From positions 1-5,388 of the forward strand of contig JBCCTH010000189.1 of NCBI GenBank assembly GCA_039198835.1: 5,388 nucleotides of DNA. The letters are read 5' to 3'. The notes under the pieces were generated by a model. That model searched no databases, was not told where the DNA came from, and saw nothing but the letters and a program-made list of their open reading frames with translations. Shown here piece after piece: positions 1 to 5,290 of the stretch. Position 1 is the stretch's first letter. Every line of letters begins with the position of its first letter. Made by a program: the position numbers and the translations under genes. The stretch comes from Shimia_B sp039198835. Lineage in GTDB: Bacteria; Pseudomonadota; Alphaproteobacteria; Rhodobacterales; Rhodobacteraceae.

Positions 1-520
1 CGCGGTCTGGCTCAATGAAGAGATGCTCTCGGCCTATGAGGTTTGGCAATTCTGGCGCAACACCACCGATGCCGATACCGGCAAGTTCTTGAAACTCTTC
101 ACGGAATTGCCTGTGGATGAATGCGAACGGCTCGGTTCGCTCGAGGGCTCTGAGATCAATGAGGCAAAGATCATCCTCGCCAACGAGGTCACTGCGCTCC
201 TGCACGGCACGGCGGCAGCGGCAGCGGCAGCGGCGACCGCGCGCGAGGTCTTCGAAAAGGGCGGCGTGGGAGAGGATCTGCCAACGCTCGAGCTCGCATC
301 CGGGGAGGTCGCCGAGGGGATTTCTATTGTTCAACTGCTCGTGCGCGCCGGGCTCGCGAAATCCGGCAAGGACGCCAAGCGATTGATCGCCGAAAACGGC
401 GCCAAGCTCGACGATGCGCCGCTCACTGATGCGGGGCTCATGCTGAAAGAGGCTGACCTTGCGAACCCCATCAAGCTGAGCGCCGGAAAGAAGCGGCACG
501 CCCTGGTGAAGGTTGCATGA
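1..520 (+). CDS. tyrS: Tyrosyl-tRNA synthetase, C-terminal part (5' end outside the window)
   Basis: This class I aminoacyl-tRNA synthetase charges tRNA-Tyr with tyrosine in the cytoplasm. The frame is open from base 2, so the visible 172 codons are only the C-terminal part of a protein normally near 415 residues; the catalytic Rossmann domain and the KMSKS loop lie just before the window. What remains starts with AVWLNEEMLSAYEVWQFWRN, the stretch that follows KMSKS in bacterial TyrS, then the alpha-helical anticodon-binding region, and ends in an S4-type RNA-binding domain (from about GISIVQLLVRAGLAKSGKDA to KKRHALVKVA). The S4 part is intact and the gene ends naturally in TGA. An oddity is a run of eight alanines encoded by a GGCAGC repeat in the linker before the S4 domain. 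The next gene is convergent, so tyrS ends its transcription unit here. Identity is very likely; nothing suggests a pseudogene. Confidence 0.96.
   Translation, partial: AVWLNEEMLSAYEVWQFWRNTTDADTGKFLKLFTELPVDECERLGSLEGSEINEAKIILANEVTALLHGTAAAAAAAATAREVFEKGGVGEDLPTLELASGEVAEGISIVQLLVRAGLAKSGKDAKRLIAENGAKLDDAPLTDAGLMLKEADLANPIKLSAGKKRHALVKVA
211..234 (+). repeat. Short GGCAGC tandem repeat coding for an alanine run in tyrS
   Basis: Three exact copies of GGCAGC (214-231) flanked by partial copies encode eight consecutive alanines with alternating GCG and GCA codons. The run sits in the linker between the anticodon-binding helices and the S4 domain. Because the unit is 6 bp, gain or loss of a copy keeps the frame and changes the protein by two alanines. 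Confidence 0.85.
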
Positions 521-530
521 TTGGTCTGAT

Positions 531-573
531 GCGCGGTGCGCACCCTACGAACGGCCTAGGGTGAACACCGCGC
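531..573. repeat. Two-part inverted repeat in the convergent tyrS/BCCT gap
   Basis: The outer arms GCGCGGTG (531-538) and CACCGCGC (566-573) pair over 8 bp. After a 2-by-2 mismatch, the inner arms CACCCTA (541-547) and TAGGGTG (557-563) pair over 7 bp around a 9-base loop. The first ten bases that bridge the two arms, GGTGCGCACC (535-544), are also a perfect palindrome, so an alternative local fold exists. It starts 10 bp after the tyrS stop codon. No T-run follows on either strand, so it is not a textbook intrinsic terminator; it could protect the tyrS mRNA 3' end or act with the next hairpin. Confidence 0.7.
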
Positions 574-584
574 GCCATTGATAT

Positions 585-612
585 GTTTGGGGCCCCTCTC
601 GGAGCCCCAAAC
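585..612. terminator. Probable bidirectional terminator hairpin between tyrS and the BCCT gene
   Basis: GTTTGGGGC (585-593) pairs perfectly with GCCCCAAAC (604-612) around a 10-base loop. On the - strand it begins two bases after the BCCT stop codon; on the + strand it lies 64 bp after the tyrS stop codon. Its position between convergent genes fits a shared terminator. The T-tract is weak: only CTTT follows on the + strand and ATAT on the - strand, so its efficiency is uncertain. Confidence 0.6.
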
Positions 613-614
613 CT

Positions 615-2219
615 TTACGACATTTTCGCGCGTTCAGAGCGCAGCGCGAGAAAGAGACAATAGCACATCACGAGCAGAACCAGCGTGAACGGGATCCCCA
701 TCGAGACAGCCGCCCCCTGAAGCGCGGCGAGGCCGCCGCCCAAGAGGAGCGCGATGGCCACAAGACCTTCGAGCGTACACCAGAAGACCCGCTGCACAAC
801 CGGCGCATCCATCTTGCCCCCGGCTGTGATCGTGTCGATCACGAGCGATCCGCTGTCTGAGGACGTCACAAAGAAGATGATGATCAACAGAAGCGAGATC
901 GGCGCGACGATGGAGTAGAGCGGCAGCTCCTTGAGGAACCCGAAGAGAGCGCCTTCGGGCGCATAGCTGTCGATCACAGTCGCGCGCACGCCCTCTGCCC
1001 CGCCCGCATTGAGCATGTCGATGGCGGCACCGCCGAAGGTCGACATCCAGAGCGCGCAGACGGCGGTGGGTGCGATGAGCGCGCAAAGCACGAATTCGCG
1101 CACCGTGCGGCCCTTTGAAATGCGGGCGATGAACATGCCCACGAAGGGCGACCATGCGATCCACCAAGCCCAATAGAACGTCGTCCAGCCGTGGAAATAA
1201 CTCGTATCCTCACGCCCGAACGGGTTTGAGAGCGCAGGCAGCATCGTCACGTAATCGACCATCACCTGGCCATAGCGCGCAATCGCGGTGCCGACGCCCG
1301 TGACAGCGATCACGAAGAGGAAGAGCGCGACCGCCATCACCATATTGATCTCAGAGAGCCGCTTCACGCCCGCATCCATGCCCAGGCAGACAGAGCCGAG
1401 AGCCACGAGCGTGATCCCCACGATGATGAGCACGACAACGGTGCTTGTGGGCTCAATGCCGAAGATCTCCTGCAAGCCCGCCGCGACCTGCTGCGCCCCC
1501 AGACCGAGCGATGTCGTCAAACCAAAGAGCGTCGCGAAGACCGCGAGCGTATCGATGATATGGCCCCACCAGCCCCAGACACGCTCGCCCAGGATCGGGT
1601 AGAACGCAGACCGGAGCGTCAGCGGCAGCTTGAGATTGTAACAGAAGATCGCCAGCGCGAGGCCCACAGCCGCATAAACCGCCCATCCTTCAAGGCCCCA
1701 ATGGTGGATCGTGCCCACAACGCCGATATATTCGTTTCCGGGTTGCGTGGCATCGATCCCGAGCGGCGATGCACCCCCACCTTCTGAGAAGTTATAGTAA
1801 ACCGGCTCGAGCACCCCGAAGAACAAAAGGCCAATGCCGATACCCGCGGCAAACATCATCGCGATCCAACCCGCATAGCTGTAGTCGGGCTTGGCATCGG
1901 GCCCGCCGATACGCACAGAGCCCAAAGGCAACACGATCAGCGCCAGGCAAAAGATCGTAATCGCGTTCACGCTCAAGACGAGAAACCAATCAAACGTGCT
2001 CGTCAGCCAAGGCCGGAGCCACCCAAAAAAGGCCGCGGAGGCCTCCTGATTGGCGAGGGCCAAGAGCACAAAGCCCATGATCACAACGCTGGAAATCAGG
2101 AAAACAGGGTTGTGAATATCAAGCCCGAGCGGCCTGATATTGTCCTGCCCCATTTCAAAATCTGTTTCATATTCCAACTGCTCGCCGGTTCTCTCCGGCG
2201 GCATATCTGACGCTGTCAT
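615..2219 (-). CDS. BCCT-family secondary transporter (betaine/carnitine/choline type)
   Basis: This inner-membrane carrier takes up a quaternary ammonium or related zwitterionic solute, probably driven by Na+. The 534-residue protein has about 12 hydrophobic segments, at roughly 38-58, 78-101, 117-141, 175-194, 222-245, 259-281, 291-315, 345-366, 374-400, 436-456, 479-500 and 505-527. Family hallmarks are GIGIG at 126-130, HHWGLEGWAVY at 172-182, YWAWWIAWSPFVG at 349-361 and FFVTSSDSGS at 449-458. The tryptophan/tyrosine residues match the aromatic substrate box of BetP, and T452/S453 fall where I recall sodium ligands. The last glycine of GIGIG is aspartate in E. coli BetT, so a betaine-like substrate seems more likely than choline (inference). 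The N-terminus is short and acidic, and only about 8 residues follow the last helix, so the long osmosensing tail of BetP is absent. The start at 2219 was chosen because AGGGAG lies 6 bp upstream. Confidence 0.95.
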   Translation of the reverse strand: MTASDMPPERTGEQLEYETDFEMGQDNIRPLGLDIHNPVFLISSVVIMGFVLLALANQEASAAFFGWLRPWLTSTFDWFLVLSVNAITIFCLALIVLPLGSVRIGGPDAKPDYSYAGWIAMMFAAGIGIGLLFFGVLEPVYYNFSEGGGASPLGIDATQPGNEYIGVVGTIHHWGLEGWAVYAAVGLALAIFCYNLKLPLTLRSAFYPILGERVWGWWGHIIDTLAVFATLFGLTTSLGLGAQQVAAGLQEIFGIEPTSTVVVLIIVGITLVALGSVCLGMDAGVKRLSEINMVMAVALFLFVIAVTGVGTAIARYGQVMVDYVTMLPALSNPFGREDTSYFHGWTTFYWAWWIAWSPFVGMFIARISKGRTVREFVLCALIAPTAVCALWMSTFGGAAIDMLNAGGAEGVRATVIDSYAPEGALFGFLKELPLYSIVAPISLLLIIIFFVTSSDSGSLVIDTITAGGKMDAPVVQRVFWCTLEGLVAIALLLGGGLAALQGAAVSMGIPFTLVLLVMCYCLFLALRSERAKMS

Positions 2220-2506
2220 AGCGCTCTCCCTTTGCGGTTTTTTATGTGAACTCCTATGGACAGAGCCTCGCAGGGCACTAGAGCAGTTGTCAAAAGAAAA
2301 CGGCATCGGTGGATGCGGCTGCAATATCTAAAATATTTTCAATGACTTACAGGTATTTCAGAGTGCGTCGCGAAATGCACTTTGGTGCCAGCCCTAGGTT
2401 TTAGCGCGCTCTCCCCGCGCGAGATGCCCTCGGAAAGCGGGCGACGCAAGCCTTCTGGGCCGGGGTGAGAAAACGCCGGAGCGCGCAAAATCCTGGCCCT
2501 TGCGCG
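2220..2506 (-). promoter_or_regulatory. Spacer upstream of the BCCT gene, probably holding its promoter
   Basis: These 287 bp between the DECR2-like SDR and the BCCT gene show no convincing gene. Reading towards BCCT, the order is: a terminator-like hairpin at the SDR end, an imperfect dyad (2362-2381), an AT-rich island with the perfect palindrome AAAATATTTT (2330-2339), a TTGACA hexamer (2293 to 2288), and the BCCT ribosome binding site. The TTGACA has no good TATAAT-like partner at 16-18 bp, so no exact promoter can be named. The spacer is likely regulatory because it is much longer and more AT-rich than the other gaps on this strand. Confidence 0.45.
2226..2231 (-). promoter_or_regulatory. 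Ribosome binding site that fixes the BCCT start
   Basis: AGGGAG on the - strand sits 6 bases before the ATG at 2219. The frame stays open upstream to a TTG at 2324, but no comparable site precedes that codon. The extra residues are also not membrane-like and not typical of BCCT proteins, so the shorter start is preferred. Confidence 0.8.
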
Positions 2507-2508
2507 CT
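2480..2508 (-). terminator. Terminator-like hairpin overlapping the SDR stop codon
   Basis: On the - strand AGCGCGCAA (2508 to 2500) pairs perfectly with TTGCGCGCT (2488 to 2480) around an 11-base loop. CCGGCG and then TTTT follow. The 5' arm includes the last two bases of the TAG stop codon of the upstream SDR gene. The stem is strong, but the T-run is short and offset by 6 bases, so termination is plausible and not certain. Confidence 0.5.
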
Positions 2509-3289
2509 ATCCCATGAGCTGGTCGATGCGCGCGCCGGCAATTGACCAGCCGCCATCGGCCCCGATGATCGAGCCCGAGACATAGCGCCCGGCATCGGAG
2601 CCCAGAAAAAGGCAGAGCTCGGCCACGTCATCGGGCGTTCCCATGCGTTGCATAGGCACCGATTTCACCACGGCCGCGCGCATCTTTTCGGTGGGTGCGA
2701 GCCGCTCCATCCCTTCTGTTCCGTCAATGGGCCCGGGAATAACGGAATTGACGCGCAACCCCTCGGAGCCCCATTCAATGGCAAGGCATTTCGTGATCAT
2801 ATCCACGCCGGCCTTGGCCGCACAGACATGGATCTGAAAGGGCATCGCCTGCACAGCCTGGGGCGCGGAGATATTGATGATCGAACCGGGGCGCGCCATG
2901 TGCTTGTGCGAGGCACGCATGACATGGAATGTCCCCAGAAGATCGATGTCGATGACGGATTTGAACCCATTTGGCGAAAGCCCGACAGCAGGGGCCGGAA
3001 AGTTGCCCGCCGCGCCGGAGACGAGCACATCGATCTCGCCTGCGGTGTCTTCAAAAGCCGCAAAGCCCGCCGCCACATCTTCATAATTGCGCACATCATA
3101 GGCATAGCCCAGCGCCCCCTCGCCGAGCTTTGCCACGGCCGCATCGACCTTTCCTTGCTTGCGGCTGGCCACGGCGACGCGCGCGCCCGCGCCCGCAAAC
3201 GCCTCTGCTATCCCCAGATTGATCCCCGAAGTGCCGCCGACGACGAAGACATTTTTACCAGAGAAATCAAATGCTGCTTTGCCTGCCAT
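2507..3289 (-). CDS. SDR-family oxidoreductase resembling peroxisomal-type 2,4-dienoyl-CoA reductase
   Basis: This 260-residue cytoplasmic protein has the short-chain dehydrogenase fold. The nucleotide-binding loop is GGTSGIN (18-24), where the usual last glycine is asparagine, and ASRK (41-44) suggests NADPH preference. SGAAGNF (91-97), SVIDIDLLGTF (111-121), the HVCAAKAG segment (154-161) and PGPIDGTEG (185-193) resemble human DECR2 as I recall it. That subfamily reduces 2,4-dienoyl-CoA esters during breakdown of unsaturated fatty acids. The normal YxxxK tyrosine is absent: K159 is present, but position 155 is valine. The residue that is usually asparagine is D116, matching the Asp-Lys pair proposed for DECR2. 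GGGAGG lies 5 bases before the ATG, supporting this start. The gene follows another SDR by 80 bp on the same strand and may share its transcript. The fold is certain; the dienoyl-CoA substrate is an inference, since related SDRs can differ. Confidence 0.93.
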   Translation of the reverse strand: MAGKAAFDFSGKNVFVVGGTSGINLGIAEAFAGAGARVAVASRKQGKVDAAVAKLGEGALGYAYDVRNYEDVAAGFAAFEDTAGEIDVLVSGAAGNFPAPAVGLSPNGFKSVIDIDLLGTFHVMRASHKHMARPGSIINISAPQAVQAMPFQIHVCAAKAGVDMITKCLAIEWGSEGLRVNSVIPGPIDGTEGMERLAPTEKMRAAVVKSVPMQRMGTPDDVAELCLFLGSDAGRYVSGSIIGADGGWSIAGARIDQLMG

Positions 3290-3369
3290 GGCCGCCTCCC
3301 AAGCCTTACCTGGACGTCAGCTACTCAAGCCTGCCCAATCAGGCCAGCGCGCCGTTGCGTCACCCCGGT

Positions 3370-4122
3370 TCAGACACTGCCTGCTTCCACGAAAAAGTTG
3401 TTTGCCGTGCAGGCGCTCGCGGCGTCCGAGGCCAGAAAAAGCACCATCTCAGCGACTTCCCTGGGCTCGATGGGATCGGGCGTGCAGTGGTTCGAGAGGT
3501 GTCGGGCCAGCGCCTCTTCCGTGACCCAAAGCTCTTTCTGGCGCTCTGTCATGATCCAGCCGGGCACGACCGTATTGACGCGGATGCGGTGCGGCCCGAG
3601 ATCGCGCGCGAAGCTGCGTGTCATGCCGTGAACCGCTGATTTGGCAGTTGTGTAAACAGGCATGCCGCCCGAGGCTTCCCACCAACTGTTTGACCCCATA
3701 TTCACAATCGACCCGCCCCGCCCCGCCGCGATCATGGCGGGCGCGCAAGCCTGGGTGGCGAAAAACAGGTGTTTGAGGTTGGTGGCGATGCGCTCGTCAT
3801 AATAAGCTTCATCGACGTTTTCCCACCCGTGGCGATCATCGCGGGCGGCGTTATTGACGAGAACCTTGGGCGCGCCCAGATTTGCGATCAGATTGGCGAA
3901 AGCTGTCTTGAGCGCCTGGACATCGCGCAAATCAGCCGTCTCGAAGATTGCGCCGGTCTCATCGGCAATGGCAGCAGACCCTGCGACATCAAAGTCAACA
4001 AATCCGACGCGAGCATCCTGCTCGGAAAACTTCCGCACCATTTCAGCCCCGATCCCCGAGGCACCGCCCGTGATCAGGACGGTCGCCCCCACAAGGCTCG
4101 GATATGTCGCTTTCACTGTCAT
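3370..4122 (-). CDS. Classical SDR dehydrogenase similar to D-xylose 1-dehydrogenase (XylB type)
   Basis: This 250-residue cytoplasmic NAD(P)-dependent dehydrogenase has a complete classical SDR set: TGGASGIG (18-25), an acidic residue after the second strand (D43, favouring NAD+), NNA (90-92), N115, catalytic S144, Y157 and K161 in YTTAK, and PG (187-188). Along its length it resembles Caulobacter crescentus D-xylose dehydrogenase as I remember it: YPSL near the start, DDRH (95-98), YYDERIATNLKHLFFATQA (107-125), VVPGWIMTERQ (185-195) and a C-terminus of the CTxxxxxxxAG type. XylB oxidises xylose at C1 to xylonolactone, so aldose oxidation is a reasonable guess. No other sugar-pathway gene is visible here, so the substrate stays open. 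AAGGGAG, 7 bases before the ATG, supports the start. It lies 64 bp after the DUF3179 gene and 80 bp before a second SDR, an arrangement that fits cotranscription. Confidence 0.95.
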   Translation of the reverse strand: MTVKATYPSLVGATVLITGGASGIGAEMVRKFSEQDARVGFVDFDVAGSAAIADETGAIFETADLRDVQALKTAFANLIANLGAPKVLVNNAARDDRHGWENVDEAYYDERIATNLKHLFFATQACAPAMIAAGRGGSIVNMGSNSWWEASGGMPVYTTAKSAVHGMTRSFARDLGPHRIRVNTVVPGWIMTERQKELWVTEEALARHLSNHCTPDPIEPREVAEMVLFLASDAASACTANNFFVEAGSV

Positions 4123-4186
4123 CGCTCGGCTCCCTTCGCTGCCAGCGCAGAGCTAACCGAGCCATCACAGATGGCAAGCTTTCTCT

Positions 4187-5185
4187 TCAGCCGCCGAGCA
4201 TCCAGTCGCCCTCTGGCCAGAACGCATGATAGGCGAAGGCGAACATCACATCATGGGCGAGATTTTCGCCCGTGGCCGCATCGAAGACGCGCACTGTCCC
4301 CACATCGCGGGCCTCGGCGATCACGCGCGCATCGAGCGCGCTGGCCTGGCCCGCATTCCAAGTCAGGCGGATGCCCGCCTCTTCGACCTGGCCCAACTCG
4401 GCTAGGCGCGGCATCGGCCAGGCGCGATCACCCACACGCACAACGCGCACGAGCGGGTTGATCCCGTGGGGCGGCATTTCGCCATTGAACAGGAATGGGC
4501 GCGTTGAACTATCGTAATTGACGTAAGGGTTTAAGCCATAGGGCCGGTTAAAGCCCGTGGGTGCGGCCATGACGATGGCGTCGGGATTGCGCGCCTTGAA
4601 CTCGCCCCAGCTTTCCATCCAGCTTGGCAGCTTGGCAAGTTCGACACCGGTCATAAGGCCCACGATCCCCTCGCCCACGGCCTGCTGCCACCAGCTCTGG
4701 GTTTCGCGGTCATACATGATCATGTCGGAGTTTCGCAATTTGCCGGACACGCCAAATTCCAGCACGAGCCCCTCAACGCGGCGATCAAAGGTTATGCCCG
4801 AATTACAAAGCGGGCAGAACGTAACAGCGACAGGCAGCCCGCCGACCACGTCATTGACGATTTCGTGCCAGGTCAAATAGCGGATCGGGTAGGCGCGGGG
4901 CAGTTCGCCATCGATCTCAAGCGTGATGACCGGCTCTCTCTCGCCGATGCCTGTCTCTTCAGAGACGAAGATAAATTGGGGATCATCGATCGAAGGGATG
5001 CCATCCTTCGGCGGCCCGCCAGAGATCACCTCGGCCCAACTTGCGATGTTGTTGGTGGCAAAATCGGTCTCGCCCCATTCCACATTCCAGAATTGTGGGA
5101 TGGCCTCCACGGGCGCTTGCGCCTTGGCCGAGAGAGGCAGGACCGCGGCTAGAGCAAGTGCTGCGGGCTTCAGGAAATGGCGCAT
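4187..5185 (-). CDS. Exported DUF3179-domain protein of unknown function
   Basis: The 332-residue protein begins with a typical Sec signal peptide: MRHFLK, a hydrophobic core rich in Ala and Leu (8-18), and a likely cut after AKA at residue 22 (or AQA at 24). The mature part should therefore be periplasmic. The rest fits the DUF3179 family: YPIRYLTWHEIVND (99-112), VTFCPLCNSGITFDR (121-135), FGVSGKLRNSDMIMYDR (144-160), SWWQQ (164-168), NPYVNYDSS (219-227) and a C-terminal AYHAFWPEG (318-326). The only two cysteines are C124 and C127 of the CPLC motif, which suggests metal binding or a redox pair (inference). No biochemical role is known to me for this family. The start at 5185 is chosen over an in-frame ATG at 5212 because AGAGGAG lies 6 bases before it and the signal peptide then begins correctly. 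The start region sits in a perfect hairpin. Two SDR genes follow downstream. Confidence 0.93.
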   Translation of the reverse strand: MRHFLKPAALALAAVLPLSAKAQAPVEAIPQFWNVEWGETDFATNNIASWAEVISGGPPKDGIPSIDDPQFIFVSEETGIGEREPVITLEIDGELPRAYPIRYLTWHEIVNDVVGGLPVAVTFCPLCNSGITFDRRVEGLVLEFGVSGKLRNSDMIMYDRETQSWWQQAVGEGIVGLMTGVELAKLPSWMESWGEFKARNPDAIVMAAPTGFNRPYGLNPYVNYDSSTRPFLFNGEMPPHGINPLVRVVRVGDRAWPMPRLAELGQVEEAGIRLTWNAGQASALDARVIAEARDVGTVRVFDAATGENLAHDVMFAFAYHAFWPEGDWMLGG

Positions 5186-5213
5186 GGCGGGCTCCTCTTG
5201 AATGCCCGCCATG
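5183..5213 (-). promoter_or_regulatory. Perfect hairpin enclosing the ribosome binding site and start codon of the DUF3179 gene
   Basis: On the - strand CATGGCGGGC (5213 to 5204) pairs over 10 bp with GCCCGCCATG (5192 to 5183) around an 11-base loop. Most of the Shine-Dalgarno sequence AGAGGAG (5198 to 5192) is in the loop, and the chosen ATG (5185 to 5183) closes the 3' arm. The other in-frame ATG (5212 to 5210) lies in the 5' arm. Folded mRNA would hold the start codon in a very GC-rich stem, so translation could be damped or regulated. Pairing is seen in the sequence; regulation is inferred. Confidence 0.55.
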
Positions 5214-5229
5214 ACTGACAGCTTGTCGC

Positions 5230-5244
5230 AGCCCGGGCTAGCCC
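5230..5244. repeat. Two overlapping perfect 10-bp palindromes
   Basis: AGCCCGGGCT (5230-5239) and GGGCTAGCCC (5235-5244) are each perfectly self-complementary and share five bases. They lie between the cyclophilin tail and the DUF3179 gene. They could be part of a protein-binding site or a transcript-end structure; no T-run makes them a clear terminator. Confidence 0.5.
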
Positions 5245-5260
5245 CTCACACGCGCTTGTG

Positions 5261-5290
5261 AGCGGTGAACCCGGCGCGGCGGACACCGCT
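5261..5290 (-). terminator. Possible weak terminator at the end of the cyclophilin-like gene
   Basis: On the - strand AGCGGTG (5290 to 5284) pairs with CACCGCT (5267 to 5261) over 7 bp across a 16-base loop, and the 5' arm starts inside the TAG stop codon. A second hairpin, CTCACA/TGTGAG (5245-5262), shares two bases with it, so the two cannot both form fully. No T-run follows. The position fits a transcript end, but termination strength is doubtful, and transcripts may read into the DUF3179 gene. Confidence 0.3.

Noticed and set aside
2288..2293. TTGACA on the - strand as a sigma-70 promoter -35 box for BCCT
   Set aside because: At 16-18 bp spacing the sequence is GC-rich and unlike TATAAT, so it is mentioned only inside the spacer entry and not called as a promoter.
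2220..2324. N-terminal extension of the BCCT protein to a TTG codon at 2324
   Set aside because: No ribosome binding site precedes the TTG, while AGGGAG stands 6 bases before the ATG at 2219, and the shorter product has the usual family length.
2221..2415. Direct repeat GCGCTCTCCC at 2221-2230 and 2406-2415
   Set aside because: A 10-bp match over the BCCT ribosome binding region in GC-rich DNA is explainable by chance; no flanking similarity extends it.
2648..3631. A 327-codon open frame on the + strand
   Set aside because: It lies antisense to both SDR genes, its translation resembles no protein family, and the - strand frames here carry complete SDR motifs with good ribosome binding sites. 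Long antisense frames are common in GC-rich DNA.
3769..4461. A 230-codon open frame on the + strand
   Set aside because: It crosses the XylB-like SDR start, the gap and the end of the DUF3179 gene in antisense, and its C-terminal part is arginine- and proline-rich low-complexity sequence typical of a shadow frame.
5186..5212. Start of the DUF3179 protein nine codons upstream, at the ATG at 5212
   Set aside because: There is no Shine-Dalgarno sequence before it, and the nine extra residues would precede the signal peptide, including two glutamates.
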